Assembly (NCBI RefSeq): GCF_018613695.1
Contig: NZ_JAGGPR010000001.1
Location: 124,001 to 188,000, forward strand
Source of the DNA: Arthrobacter sp. ISL-95
Lineage (GTDB): Bacteria > Actinomycetota > Actinomycetes > Actinomycetales > Micrococcaceae
Length of the DNA stretch: 64,000 nucleotides
Reading direction: 5' to 3'
Below the pieces are notes generated by a model. The model worked only from the letters and a program-made list of their open reading frames with translations, was not told the DNA's origin and searched no databases. Of the stretch, positions 25,134 to 37,084 are shown in pieces. Within the stretch, counting starts at the first letter, position 1. Each line of letters begins with the position of its first letter. The position numbers and the translations under genes were made by a program.

Positions 25134-27812
25134 ATGAAGTCGCAGGAGATCACCAAACGCTGGGTGGACTTTTTTGTCAACAAGGGCCACACCGCCGTTC
25201 CCTCCGCGTCGCTCGTTTCCAGCGACCCGTCACTTCTCTTCACTGTGGCCGGAATGGTGCCTTTCATTCCCTACCTCACCGCGCGCGAAGAGCCTCCCTA
25301 CAGCCGTGCTACGAGCGTCCAGAAGTGCATCCGCACCGGAGACATCGAAGAAGTAGGCAAGACTGCCCGCCATGGCACGTTCTTCCAGATGTGCGGCAAC
25401 TTTTCCTTTGGAGACTACTTCAAGGAAGACGCCATCAAGTTTGCTTTCGAGCTGCTCACCACAAGCGTTGACGACGGCGGTTACGGACTTCCGGCCGAGC
25501 GCCTCTGGGTGACGGTCTACGAAGAGGACGACGAAGCCAAAGAGCTGTGGCTCAAGAACACCGGCATTCCCGCTGAGCGAATTCAGCGCATGGGCAAGGC
25601 TGACAACTACTGGTCCACCGGTCAGCCCGGCCCTGCAGGTCCCTGCTCCGAGATCTATTATGACCGCGGCCCTGCCTACGGCATTGAAGGCGGCCCCCTG
25701 GCCGACGAGACCCGCTACATCGAAATCTGGAACCTCGTGTTCATGCAGTACCAGATCGAGAACGTTCGCTCCAAGGTGGACTTTGACATCGTGGGTGAAC
25801 TGCCGCAGAAGAACATCGACACCGGCCTTGGCATGGAGCGTCTTGCGATGATCCTCCAAGGTGTTGAAAACATGTACGAGACCGATCAGGTCCGTCCTGT
25901 GATCGACAAAGCAGCTGAACTGTCCGGACGCGAGTACACCTCGGCTGAGTCACCGGAAGATCCGCATCACACGGACGATGTCCGCATGCGTGTTGTTGGC
26001 GACCACATTCGTTCTGCCTTGATGCTCATTGCCGATGGCGTGGCACCGTCCAACGAAGGCCGTGGCTATGTGCTGCGCCGCCTGATCCGACGCGCTGTCC
26101 GCGCCATGCGCCTGCTCGGCGTCGAAAAAGCCTGCCTGCCTGACCTGCTACCCGCCTCCCGCGACGCCATGAAGGGCGTCTATCCGGTGGTGGAGACCGA
26201 CTTTGCCCGCATCAGCCGTATTGCCTACGCCGAAGAAAAGGCGTTCCTGCGCACTATTGCTTCCGGTACGGCCCGTCTGGAAGATGCTGTAGCCGAGTCG
26301 AAGGCTGCCGGCGTTCCACTTTCCGGTGCGGACGCCTTTGCCCTGCACGACACGTACGGCTTCCCGATCGATCTCACCTTGGAAATGGCTGAAGAAGCCG
26401 GCCTCAAAGTGGACGAGGCAGGCTTCCGCGCTCTCATGCTCGAGCAGCGCCAGCGTGCCCAGGCCGATGCGAAGGGCAAGAAGGGCGGCCACGCCGACCT
26501 CAGCGCATACCAGGAGCTCCTGGGTAAGGGCGAAACAGTCTTCACCGGATACAGCGAACTTGAGGGCGAAGCAAAGGTCCGGGGCATCGTCAGCGGCGGC
26601 CGGCCGGTGGCGCACGCGTCCACCGGCGACGAAATTGAATTGGTCCTCAACGAAACTCCGTTCTATGCAGAAGCCGGCGGCCAGTCCGCTGATACCGGCC
26701 TCATCACCGGCGACGGCTTCGTCGTGGAAGTTCTGGACGTACAGCGCCCCATCAAGGGCCTTAGCGTTCACAAGGCGATTGTCCGTGAAGGTGAGATCGC
26801 AACCGAAGCGTTGGTGCGCGCCGCCGTCGACCGTGAACGCCGTCATGCCGCCGAGCAGGCCCACACGGGCACTCACATTGTGCATGCTGCGTTGCACCAG
26901 ATCCTGGGCCCGGAAGCTACACAGCGCGGTTCGTACAACAAGGCCGGATATCTTCGCTTTGACTTTGCCTGGGGCGAAGGCCTCAGCACGGCTACGCGCT
27001 CCGAAATCGAAGAGGTCTCCAACATCGCCATCCGGAACAACTTCCGGGTGGACACCAAGGTCATGGGGCTCGCTGAGGCCAAGGCGTTGGGCGCCATGGC
27101 ACTCTTCGGCGAAAACTACGGCAGCGAAGTACGTGTGGTGGAGATCGACGGCGCGTGGTCCCGTGAATTGTGCGGTGGCACCCACGTGGCCAACACGTCC
27201 CTGATCGGCAGTCTCTCCTTGTTGGGCGAACAGTCTGTTGGCTCGGGAAACCGCCGTGTTGAGGCCTTTGTTGGCTTGGACGCATTCCGTCACCTGGCAG
27301 CCGAACGAGCCCTGGTTTCGGAGCTCACGGATCTTTTGAAGGTTCCGTCCGGACAACTTGCCGACCGTATTTCCAGCACCCTGAACAAGCTCAAGGCCAC
27401 GGAGAAGGAGCTTGATCGACTCCGCAAAGAGCAGCTCGCAGCAGCGGCCGCCACCCTGGTGGGTACTGCCAGGGATGCTGCCGGTGTGCGGGTTGTAGCC
27501 CACGACGCCGGTCAGGTGGGGGGAGCTGATGATCTTCGCAACCTTGCACTCGATCTCCGCAACCGCCTGGGATCGGAAGCTTCTGCGGTGGCCGTTGCAG
27601 GTGTCAGCAATGACCGTCCCGTCATCCTGATCGCCACCAACGAGGCTGCCCGCGAAGCAGGCGTAAAGGCCGGAGCGCTGGTGCGTTTGGCTGCAGGAAT
27701 CCTCGGCGGCGGCGGTGGCGGCAAGGACGACGTTGCCCAAGGTGGCGGCACCGACGCTGGGAAGGTCTCTGAGGCCCTCACAGCGGTGGTGGATGCGATT
27801 GCCAAGCGCTGA
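25134..27812 (+). CDS. alaS: Alanyl-tRNA synthetase
   Basis: 892 aa from ATG 25134; an earlier in-frame ATG at 25056 adds residues not found in the family. Class II catalytic core (LLFTVAGMVPFIPYL, QKCIRTGDIEEVGKTARH, FGDYFKEDAI), tRNA-recognition domain, editing domain with AHTGTHIVHAAL and CGGTHVANTS giving the four zinc/editing ligands that clear Ser- and Gly-tRNA-Ala, then a DHHA1-type C-Ala domain with a Gly-rich GGGGGGKDD loop near the end. ruvX follows 2 nt after the stop. Confidence 0.96.
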   Translation: MKSQEITKRWVDFFVNKGHTAVPSASLVSSDPSLLFTVAGMVPFIPYLTAREEPPYSRATSVQKCIRTGDIEEVGKTARHGTFFQMCGNFSFGDYFKEDAIKFAFELLTTSVDDGGYGLPAERLWVTVYEEDDEAKELWLKNTGIPAERIQRMGKADNYWSTGQPGPAGPCSEIYYDRGPAYGIEGGPLADETRYIEIWNLVFMQYQIENVRSKVDFDIVGELPQKNIDTGLGMERLAMILQGVENMYETDQVRPVIDKAAELSGREYTSAESPEDPHHTDDVRMRVVGDHIRSALMLIADGVAPSNEGRGYVLRRLIRRAVRAMRLLGVEKACLPDLLPASRDAMKGVYPVVETDFARISRIAYAEEKAFLRTIASGTARLEDAVAESKAAGVPLSGADAFALHDTYGFPIDLTLEMAEEAGLKVDEAGFRALMLEQRQRAQADAKGKKGGHADLSAYQELLGKGETVFTGYSELEGEAKVRGIVSGGRPVAHASTGDEIELVLNETPFYAEAGGQSADTGLITGDGFVVEVLDVQRPIKGLSVHKAIVREGEIATEALVRAAVDRERRHAAEQAHTGTHIVHAALHQILGPEATQRGSYNKAGYLRFDFAWGEGLSTATRSEIEEVSNIAIRNNFRVDTKVMGLAEAKALGAMALFGENYGSEVRVVEIDGAWSRELCGGTHVANTSLIGSLSLLGEQSVGSGNRRVEAFVGLDAFRHLAAERALVSELTDLLKVPSGQLADRISSTLNKLKATEKELDRLRKEQLAAAAATLVGTARDAAGVRVVAHDAGQVGGADDLRNLALDLRNRLGSEASAVAVAGVSNDRPVILIATNEAAREAGVKAGALVRLAAGILGGGGGGKDDVAQGGGTDAGKVSEALTAVVDAIAKR

Positions 27813-27814
27813 CG

Positions 27815-28405
27815 GTGAATTCCAGTTCTGACAATGACGTCTACCCCCGCGGCATCAAGCTGGGGGTAGACGTCGGTACCGTTCGGGTGGGTCTGGCCAT
27901 CTGCGATCCGGACGGGATCCTGGCCACACCGTTCAAGACCGTGGGGCGTGACAGCAAGAAAAACTCCGATGTGCGGGTAGTGGTCAAGCACGCTGTTGAA
28001 CTGCCGGCGGTACAGATTTTTGTGGGTCTTCCCCGCACCATGAAGGGCGAGGAAAGAGCGTCCGCGCAAATGGCCATGGACTACGCGGACCTTCTTACCA
28101 GCGAGCTTCAACGCGTAGGTTTGGACGTTCCCGTAAACCTCGTCGATGAACGACTTTCAACTGTTACGGCACACCGCAACCTGCACGAAGCTGGCATGAG
28201 CAGCAGGAACCACCGTAAAGTAGTTGATCAGGTTGCCGCTGCTGGAATACTGCAGCACGCAATCGACATGCAAAAAGCCAGAGGAACGGATGTTGGCCGC
28301 CGAGTGCAGGCACCGGCGCAGTCCGAAAAACCCAGCAGTGCCCCAACGCTGCGGGCTGCCTCCGGCCGTGAATCCGATTCTTCTAAGAGGGGACTGCAAT
28401 TGTGA
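27815..28405 (+). CDS. ruvX: Putative pre-16S rRNA nuclease / Holliday junction resolvase-like RuvX (YqgF)
   Basis: 196 aa from GTG 27815. RNase H-like fold with GVDVGTVRVGLAICD (first catalytic Asp), VFVGLPRTMKGEE, and VNLVDERLSTVTAHRNL followed by HRKVVDQVAAAGIL (last catalytic Asp). YqgF matures the 16S 5' end in E. coli; a resolvase role has also been proposed. A C-terminal tail of about 40 residues is unrelated to the core. It overlaps mltG by 4 bp. alaS-ruvX-mltG-aroE is a conserved actinobacterial order. Confidence 0.92.
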   Translation: MNSSSDNDVYPRGIKLGVDVGTVRVGLAICDPDGILATPFKTVGRDSKKNSDVRVVVKHAVELPAVQIFVGLPRTMKGEERASAQMAMDYADLLTSELQRVGLDVPVNLVDERLSTVTAHRNLHEAGMSSRNHRKVVDQVAAAGILQHAIDMQKARGTDVGRRVQAPAQSEKPSSAPTLRAASGRESDSSKRGLQL

Positions 28406-30237
28406 GCCCGGTCAACAACGACCCCTCCAGCGGTACCGCCGGCGGCGGTATGCCGCTCACCCGCAAAGAGCTGCGGGCGCGTGAACGATTCCTTGCCACG
28501 CAGAACCACAACGTGGTGCCCGTTCCCGAAGCCACTCCGGGGGAGGCAGCTCCCTCCGAAACTGGTGAGCCGGAATTGCCCCGACCGGTCCCGGCGGTTC
28601 AGCAAGCGGCATCGGTCCAACCTGCCGGGCGTCCTGCGCCCGTAGCGCCGCCGACGCCCGTGGCACCCCCGACGCCCGTGGCACCCCCAACACCCGTGGC
28701 ACCCCCAACACCTGTCGCGTCCCCAACGTCCGCAGCCACCAAGACGCAACCCGAGGTACCGGCCGATGAGGCTGATGAGGCCTCGGTTTCCGCGACAGAA
28801 GCGCATGGAGAGCCGGAGGGCCACCATCGGGGCCCGCATGAACATGAAGAGCATGAGCATGAGCGTGAGGGCCACTCCCACGCGGCCAATGAGCACGCCG
28901 CCAGTGAGCATCCTGTTGTTGAGCACGGCGAGGTTGATCACGGAGATACTCCGGACGGTCATATCCGCCCCGATGATCTCCATCATGGTGAGATGGAGCA
29001 CGAATCTGTTTCCGCAGTTCATCCCGAGGCGCCCGCCGACGGTCATGAGTACGCGGAGCACGATGTTCACTACCAACTCGGCATCCATGACGAACTCCAC
29101 AATGACGTTCTTCTTCATGATGAGCATCCTCACCACCTCATTGCCCCTGCAGCCAGTCCGGCGTCCAAGGCCGCCGCTAAGAAGGCCCGCCGCCGTCGTC
29201 GAGTCCTGGCCCTTCTGATCACACTGGGCGTCTTCGTCGCCGCCATCGCCATCGGTGCCCAGTTCCTCAAGCCCCTGTTGGGCATGGACAAAATTTCCGA
29301 CTACCCCGGTCCGGGGACGGGGTCGGTGACCATCACGGTGCCCGAGGGGTCCGGCCCCAAGGCCGTAGCCAACGATCTTGTTGCGAACCGTGTGGTGGCT
29401 GATTCCGATACTTTCGTTAAGGAGTTCGTCAACGAAGGCGGTGAACTGTCGCCAGGCTCCTTCACTTTCCGCACCGAGATGAAGACTTCAGATGCTGTGG
29501 CTGTCCTTGTGAACAAGGATGCATCCAAGGTGATGTACTTTGCGCTGAGCGCCGGGCTGCGTATCAATGAATCGTTGGAGGCCATCTCCAAGGGTTCGGG
29601 TATTCCGATGCAAGAGCTCAACGCCCTGAACCAGGCACCGGGTCAGTTCGGTGTTCCGGCCAAGGCCAAGAACCTCGAAGGCTTCCTGGCCCCGGGCGAG
29701 TATCGGTTCGAGCTCGGTACGTCCGCCAAGGCCATCATTCAGAAGTTGGTGACCACCACCCTTGATGAACTCAAGGCCCAAGGAGTTACTGACCCCGCAA
29801 AGCAGTACGACACCGTAACCATCGCCAGTATTGTTCAGGCTGAAGGTGGCCAGGCAGACTACGGAAACGTAGCTGGAGCAATCTACAACAGGCTTAAGCC
29901 GAACAACGTGGAGACCAGCGGACTGATCCAGTCCGACGCCACGGTGACGTACGGCCTGGGCAAGAAGTCGTTCCACCTCACTGAGGAAGAAAAGGCCGAT
30001 AAGTCCAACCCCTACAACACCTACGCCAACGTGGGGCTGCCGGTGGGGCCCATTGGCTCGCCGGGCAAGACGGCGATTGATGCTGCTGCCAAACCCACAC
30101 AGAACGAGTACCTCTACTGGGTGACCATCAATCTGGATACCAAGGAGACCAAGTTCTCCAAGACGCTGGCTGAGCACAACACTTACGTTGAGCAGTACAA
30201 CGCGTGGTGCCTGGCCAATGCGGGACGGTGTGTGTGA
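28402..30237 (+). CDS. mltG: Endolytic murein transglycosylase MltG with His-rich cytoplasmic region
   Basis: 611 aa from GTG 28402, overlapping ruvX. Cuts nascent peptidoglycan strands next to the membrane. In order: polar head (LTRKELRARERF), Pro-rich hexapeptide repeats VAPPTP at 81-110, a His/Glu/Asp-rich stretch at 135-245 with 27 His, a basic anchor (KKARRRRR) and one membrane helix at about 268-287, then the YceG/MltG domain. The probable catalytic Glu481 is in ASIVQAEGGQ, with SDATVTYG and NTYANVGLPVGPIGSPG downstream. The head before the helix is much longer than E. coli MltG and lies in the cytoplasm. Confidence 0.93.
   Translation: MSPVNNDPSSGTAGGGMPLTRKELRARERFLATQNHNVVPVPEATPGEAAPSETGEPELPRPVPAVQQAASVQPAGRPAPVAPPTPVAPPTPVAPPTPVAPPTPVASPTSAATKTQPEVPADEADEASVSATEAHGEPEGHHRGPHEHEEHEHEREGHSHAANEHAASEHPVVEHGEVDHGDTPDGHIRPDDLHHGEMEHESVSAVHPEAPADGHEYAEHDVHYQLGIHDELHNDVLLHDEHPHHLIAPAASPASKAAAKKARRRRRVLALLITLGVFVAAIAIGAQFLKPLLGMDKISDYPGPGTGSVTITVPEGSGPKAVANDLVANRVVADSDTFVKEFVNEGGELSPGSFTFRTEMKTSDAVAVLVNKDASKVMYFALSAGLRINESLEAISKGSGIPMQELNALNQAPGQFGVPAKAKNLEGFLAPGEYRFELGTSAKAIIQKLVTTTLDELKAQGVTDPAKQYDTVTIASIVQAEGGQADYGNVAGAIYNRLKPNNVETSGLIQSDATVTYGLGKKSFHLTEEEKADKSNPYNTYANVGLPVGPIGSPGKTAIDAAAKPTQNEYLYWVTINLDTKETKFSKTLAEHNTYVEQYNAWCLANAGRCV
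28642..28731 (+). repeat. Tandem 18-bp repeat inside mltG
   Basis: Five units of about 18 bp (28642, 28660, 28678, 28696, 28714) encode VAPPTP; the first and last are diverged. Copy number may vary between strains. Confidence 0.85.
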
Positions 30238-31088
30238 GTCGTCGTGCCGCAGTCCTGGGGCACCCGATTTCACATTCGAAGTCTCCGGCACTGCACTCTG
30301 CTGCTTACGCCAAGTTGGGCGTGGATATCGACTACTCCGCGATCGACGTCACTGTGGACCGGCTTCCTGCCTTCATGGATTCCCTCCGTGGTGACGACGC
30401 CTGGTGCGGCCTTTCGGTTACCATGCCGTTGAAGTCGGCCATGGTCAAGGAAGTCGATGATGTACGCGGCGCGGGCGCCCACCTTGGCGTCATCAACACG
30501 GTGGTATTCGAGCACGACGCCGGGCAGGTTCGTCGGGTGGGTTACAACACCGATGTTGCAGGCATCGTGGAGGCAGTGCGGTACGCAGGTGTGGTTGCCG
30601 CACCCCACGCGGCCATCCTCGGCGGAGGCGGCACCTCGGCTGCGGCTGTCGCCGCAGCACAGGAACTCGGTGCCCGCCACGTTGACGTTTTCGTTCGCGA
30701 CGCCGGACGTGCCGGTGATGCGCAAGCCGCAGCTGCCGCCGTCGGAATTTCCCTCACCGTCCGGCCTTTGACGGAAGCTGCAACCGCTGTGGCCGGGACG
30801 GATCTGGTGATTTCCACGTTTCCACCTCGTGCCGCCGATTCCCTGGCGGAGGAGCTGGCATCGCTGCCGCGCACCGGCGCCGGTGTGCTATTGGATGTCG
30901 CCTACGATCCTTGGCCCAGCCGCCTGGCGGAAGTCTGGCACGGTCAAGGGGGAGCCGTGGTCCCGGGCTTGGAGATGCTGATGTACCAGGCGGCCGAGCA
31001 GATCAGGCGCTTTAGCGGCTGTGATGTCGACGCCGCCGTCATAGATGTGATGTGCGACTCAGTCGGGCTTCCCCGGCGAGTGTTCTAG
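30234..31088 (+). CDS. aroE: Shikimate 5-dehydrogenase
   Basis: 284 aa from GTG 30234, overlapping the mltG stop (GTGA); upstream in-frame starts would extend into mltG. Reduces 3-dehydroshikimate with NADPH. Seen: [18 protein letters not shown] (substrate Ser pair), [11 protein letters not shown] (catalytic Lys), [16 protein letters not shown], the nucleotide loop LGGGGTSAA and [13 protein letters not shown] near the C-terminus. First gene of an aroE-aroC-aroK-aroB run. Confidence 0.93.
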   Translation: MSRRAAVLGHPISHSKSPALHSAAYAKLGVDIDYSAIDVTVDRLPAFMDSLRGDDAWCGLSVTMPLKSAMVKEVDDVRGAGAHLGVINTVVFEHDAGQVRRVGYNTDVAGIVEAVRYAGVVAAPHAAILGGGGTSAAAVAAAQELGARHVDVFVRDAGRAGDAQAAAAAVGISLTVRPLTEAATAVAGTDLVISTFPPRAADSLAEELASLPRTGAGVLLDVAYDPWPSRLAEVWHGQGGAVVPGLEMLMYQAAEQIRRFSGCDVDAAVIDVMCDSVGLPRRVF

Positions 31089-31114
31089 ACGCCCTACATG
31101 GCAGGATTGGTTAT

Positions 31115-32313
31115 ATGTTGCGTTGGTTGACTGCCGGTGAATCCCATGGTCCGGCCCTGATCGGAATTGTTGAAGGCGTGCCTGCCGGTGTTGAACTCAC
31201 CAGCGGGCAGATTCGTGATGCGCTGGCGCGTCGCCGCCTTGGCTATGGACGTGGTGCCCGCATGAAGTTTGAGCAGGACGAAGTCACCATCATGGGTGGC
31301 GTACGCCATGGGCTTACCCAAGGCGGCCCTGTGGCCATTCAGGTTGGAAACACGGAGTGGCCCAAGTGGGAGCAGATTATGTCTGCTGACCCCGTAGATC
31401 CTGAAGTCCTTGCCGATCAAGCCCGCAATGCACCCTTGACCCGTCCGCGTCCGGGGCACGCCGATTTCACGGGCATGCAGAAATACGGGTTCGACGAAGC
31501 CCGTCCGGTTCTCGAACGTGCCAGTGCACGTGAAACGGCCACACGCGTGGCTCTTGGTACCGTTGCCGCCCAGTTCCTTAAGCAACTGGGCATCGAGTTG
31601 GTAAGCCATACTGTTTCCATTGCCAGCGTGACCGTCCCCGAGGGCAGGCCGTTGCCGATGCCCCGGGATGTCATAGCCCTCGACGCCGACCCCTTGCGTT
31701 GCTTCGACCGTGAGACCTCGAACGCGATGGTGGCCGAGGTGGATGCCGCCCACAAAGAAGGCGAAACGCTGGGTGGCGTGGTAGAGGTACTGGCTTACGG
31801 GCTTCCGCCGGGACTGGGCAGCTACGTCCACTGGGATCGTCGTCTCGACTCCCGCCTGGCGGCCGCGCTCATGGGTATCCAGGCCATCAAGGGCGTAGAA
31901 GTAGGCGATGGCTTCCTTACGGCGGCTCGCCGTGGATCTGCGGCCCATGACGAGATCCTCAAGGATGAGAACGGCAAGATCGTTCGCCAGACCAACCGGG
32001 CCGGTGGCATCGAAGGCGGCATGAGCATTGGTGAAGTCCTTCGTGTCCGGGCTGCAATGAAGCCCATTGCCACAGTTCCGCGTGCGTTGCGCACTATCGA
32101 CGTAAGTACCGGTGAGCCTGCCAAGGCACACCACCAGCGCTCAGACGTTTGTGCGGTTCCCGCAGCCGGTGTGGTGGCTGAAGCCATGGTCGCGTTGGTT
32201 CTGGCAGAGGCTGTCGCCGAGAAGTTTGGCGGGGACTCGGTGGCCGAGACCCAGCGCAACCTGCAGGCCTACCTTGAAAGCATCCCGGCCACCTTGGACT
32301 CGGTCGGCCGGTA

Positions 32314-32314
<1 letters not shown>
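31115..32314 (+). CDS. aroC: Chorismate synthase
   Basis: 399 aa from ATG 31115. Converts EPSP to chorismate with reduced FMN, the last shikimate step. Family motifs: [66 protein letters not shown] and [18 protein letters not shown]. The stop overlaps the aroK GTG by one base. Confidence 0.96.
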
Positions 32315-34477
<2,163 letters not shown>

Positions 34478-34630
34478 GGCCCTGTGGAACATTCCCCGCA
34501 AGCCTTTGAAGTATTTGCCGGTAGAATGGTTCTTGGATTTTTGATAAATACGCGCTGGCGGGCCGATTGGTACGCCTGCTTGGCATAGATAGCTGGCAGC
34601 CAGCACCAGTGCGATAACCAGAGGATACGA

Positions 34631-35194
34631 GTGGCAACCACAAACGACATCAAGAACGGGACCGTACTGAAGCTCGAGGGCCAGCTCTGGAACATCATCG
34701 AGTTCCAGCACGTCAAGCCTGGCAAGGGCGGTGCCTTCGTCCGCACCAAGATGCGCAACGTCATGTCCGGCAAGGTGGTCGACAAGACCTTCAACGCCGG
34801 CCTGAAGATTGAAACCGCTACGGTTGACCGCCGCGATTACCAGTACCTGTACCAGGACGGCGAAGACTTTGTCTTCATGGACACCCAGGACTACGACCAA
34901 ATCACTGTGTCCGGTGCCACCGTGGGCGATGCCACCAACTTCATGCTCGAGAACCAGATGGTCAACATTGCCATCCACGAGGGCACGCCGCTGTACATCG
35001 AATTGCCCCCGAGCGTTGTCCTCGAAATCACCTACACGGAGCCGGGCCTTCAGGGCGACCGCTCTTCGGCAGGCACCAAGCCGGCAACCGTTGAGACCGG
35101 CTACGAAATCCAGGTTCCGCTGTTCGTTGAGCAGGGCACCAGGGTCAAGGTTGACACCCGGGATGGCAGCTACTTGGGTCGGGTCAACGACTAG
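34631..35194 (+). CDS. efp: Elongation factor P
   Basis: 187 aa from GTG 34631 with AGAGGA 5-6 nt upstream. Relieves ribosome stalling at polyproline. Three beta-barrel domains of normal length. The tip loop reads [14 protein letters not shown]: Lys32 is the position modified in other bacteria, and the residue after the second Gly is Gly rather than the Pro of the PGKGP actinobacterial subgroup. No epm, earP or ymfI gene is in the window. A 153-bp gap with a possible TAGAAT -10 box precedes it. Overlaps nusB by one base. Confidence 0.96.
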   Translation: MATTNDIKNGTVLKLEGQLWNIIEFQHVKPGKGGAFVRTKMRNVMSGKVVDKTFNAGLKIETATVDRRDYQYLYQDGEDFVFMDTQDYDQITVSGATVGDATNFMLENQMVNIAIHEGTPLYIELPPSVVLEITYTEPGLQGDRSSAGTKPATVETGYEIQVPLFVEQGTRVKVDTRDGSYLGRVND

Positions 35195-35604
35195 TGAGCG
35201 CACGCGGTAAAGCCCGTAGCAGGGCGCTTGAAGTACTTTTCGAGGCGGAGCAACGTTCCGTTTCGGCTTTCGACGCGATGACAGCGCGCCGGGAGAAGAC
35301 CGATCTTGTTATCAATCCCTACACGGTGGAAATCGTCGAGGGTGTTGTTTCCATGCAGGCAACCATCGACGAGTTCCTGCAGACGTATGCCCAAAGCTGG
35401 ACGCTGGAGCGGATGCCTTCGGTTGACCGCATCATTCTCCGCATCGGTGCGTGGGAACTTCTCTACAATGACGAAGTTCCGGACGGCGTAGCTGTCAGCG
35501 AAGCTGTAGCTCTCGCAAAGACCATGTCTACGGACGAATCGCCCGCCTTCATCAATGGGCTGCTTGGCCGCCTGCAGAAGCTCAAGCCGTCGCTCCTGGC
35601 TTAG
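35194..35604 (+). CDS. nusB: Transcription antitermination factor NusB
   Basis: 136 aa from GTG 35194. All-helical NusB fold: ARGKARSRALEVLFEAEQRS, WTLERMPSVDRIILRIGAWEL and PDGVAVSEAVALAKT, then FINGLLGRL near the end. With S10 it binds boxA for rRNA antitermination. Translationally coupled to efp, as in many actinobacteria. A strong terminator follows. Confidence 0.95.
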   Translation: MSARGKARSRALEVLFEAEQRSVSAFDAMTARREKTDLVINPYTVEIVEGVVSMQATIDEFLQTYAQSWTLERMPSVDRIILRIGAWELLYNDEVPDGVAVSEAVALAKTMSTDESPAFINGLLGRLQKLKPSLLA

Positions 35605-35640
35605 GCATGTTTTGCCGCCGGATGTAGCCGCCTGAAATTA

Positions 35641-35675
35641 AGAAGGACCCGTATCCACTGGATGCGGGTCCTTCT
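35641..35675. terminator. Bidirectional terminator between nusB and the PrsW-like gene
   Basis: AGAAGGACCCG pairs perfectly with CGGGTCCTTCT around a 13-nt loop. It lies between convergent genes, 36 bp past nusB and 3 bp past the stop of the opposing gene. Confidence 0.8.
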
Positions 35676-35678
35676 ACG

Positions 35679-36929
35679 TTATTGGAGCACTGCTGCCCTG
35701 AGTGAGGGGATGCTCCTGAGAAGTTCGAGCTCGTCATGCTGATGGACGTGGACGTCGCGGCCGCTGAGAATCCGTTGCCGGGTAAATGCCAGTGTGGTGG
35801 CCCCTTTGATGAAGGATTTCATGTTGCTGCCTCGCCCGCGGGAAGATGCCCAGCGAATAGCGTGTCGTCGGCCTCGCGAGGTAGCCAACATCTCCACTTC
35901 TGCCGGAGTGAACCAGCCTGCGCGGGCATATTCGAGGAGTCGTTGCCGGGTGAGTTTTCCTTCAGCGACCCTGAGGAGGATGATTCCCACCGCTGCCACG
36001 AGGAAGATCGGGACCTGGACCACGAAGTATTCCACCAGGAAGTTCTGACCCATGCTGTTCCATCGGTTATGCAGGAAAATTGCGGGCAGCAAGCCGATGA
36101 AAAAGGCCAGGAGTGCATAGCCCGTGTGCCATTTTCGGGCGGCGAAGCCCATGATCAGTCCGGTTGTCCCCGTGAAAATTGCATGCGCGAATGGCGACAT
36201 CACACCACGGAGGATGAAGATCCGGACCAAGTCAGTGCCTGGATCAGTGGACGAGGCTATTTCCCTTCCGAAGTAGAGAATGTTCTCCGTAAAGGCGAAG
36301 CCTGCGGCGATGGTGAAGGCGAACACCACCCCATCAACGGGTCCGTCAAAGTACTTGCGTGCTGCCAGTATCAGGACCAACAGTCCGAGCGACTTGGTGA
36401 ATTCCTCCACGATGGGGGCTTGGACCGTTGCCATGAAGTAAGTGAAGGCTTCTTCGCTGGAGGTGGGGGCGGCGAGGGCGAAGAGCGGCTGGATGAGCAG
36501 TGTCCCGGCAATGGAAACCGCGGCACCCCACGTGAAAGCGAACCACAGGAGCCTCTTTGGTTCGGGTTCCCAGCGGTCGATCAGGCGTACCGTCAGGAGC
36601 ACCACGGAGAGCGGAATCAAGGAGGCAATGAAGCCGATCACAAAACCGGTGATGCCGGTGTTGCCCAGCAGAAACGGCACCACCAGGAACATGCTGCCGA
36701 GAACCAGCACTGTTGCCCCGACGAGCAGGGGAAGCGTCCCCCAGGTTCGGCGTGCTTGCGGCGCTGGTGGCATGGCCCAGGTTTGGCGGGGGAGAGTTGC
36801 AGGATTGCCCGGGGCCGGCTGGTAGTTCCCGGGCTGGACGCGGCCGATCCACGTGGGGTTGGCGCCAGGCTCCAGGTAAGGCCGCGGATATGGTTGCCCG
36901 CCGGGTTGGCCGTGGTGGTTCATGGTCAT
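35679..36929 (-). CDS. PrsW-family intramembrane protease
   Basis: 416 aa from ATG 36929; an in-frame ATG at 36974 or a second at 36923 is possible. A Pro/Gly/Gln-rich cytoplasmic head of about 55 residues is followed by about eight membrane helices. The PrsW signatures are APIVEEFTKSLG (catalytic Glu pair), FAFTENILYF and SPFAHAIFTG. In Bacillus PrsW starts the degradation of an anti-sigma factor; the target here is unknown and no anti-sigma gene is adjacent. A basic/His-containing tail (DVHVHQHDELEL) ends the protein. Confidence 0.88.
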   Translation of the reverse strand: MTMNHHGQPGGQPYPRPYLEPGANPTWIGRVQPGNYQPAPGNPATLPRQTWAMPPAPQARRTWGTLPLLVGATVLVLGSMFLVVPFLLGNTGITGFVIGFIASLIPLSVVLLTVRLIDRWEPEPKRLLWFAFTWGAAVSIAGTLLIQPLFALAAPTSSEEAFTYFMATVQAPIVEEFTKSLGLLVLILAARKYFDGPVDGVVFAFTIAAGFAFTENILYFGREIASSTDPGTDLVRIFILRGVMSPFAHAIFTGTTGLIMGFAARKWHTGYALLAFFIGLLPAIFLHNRWNSMGQNFLVEYFVVQVPIFLVAAVGIILLRVAEGKLTRQRLLEYARAGWFTPAEVEMLATSRGRRHAIRWASSRGRGSNMKSFIKGATTLAFTRQRILSGRDVHVHQHDELELLRSIPSLRAAVLQ

Positions 36930-37053
36930 GGGCAAGAGCCTATTCCACGGCACGGACTGTGAGCTTAAACTCACCAGCTGCGGCTGCCTCGGATGAGTTG
37001 GGAAAGGGGTGCTGTGGTAGCTTTGAAAAGCAAATATTCCTTTTTTAATTCCG

Positions 37054-37063
37054 TCCCGTGAGG
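37054..37063 (+). promoter_or_regulatory. PyrR-binding loop in the pyrR leader
   Basis: UCCCGUGAGG matches the core of the PyrR recognition consensus ARUCCNGNGAGGYU. The flanking pair A-U of the consensus is replaced by C-G, keeping the stem. It ends 8 nt before the Shine-Dalgarno AGGGGAG at 37071-37077. Confidence 0.65.
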
Positions 37064-37084
37064 CGGGGAAAGGGGAGACGAGCG

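Noticed and set aside
28642-28731. CRISPR-like or mobile repeat
   Set aside because: The 18-bp units are contiguous, without spacers, and in frame inside mltG, encoding VAPPTP.
37023-37050. sigma70-type promoter TTGAAA/TTAATT for pyrR
   Set aside because: Its start site would fall at about 37057, inside the PyrR loop, which would destroy the element. Kept only as a caveat.
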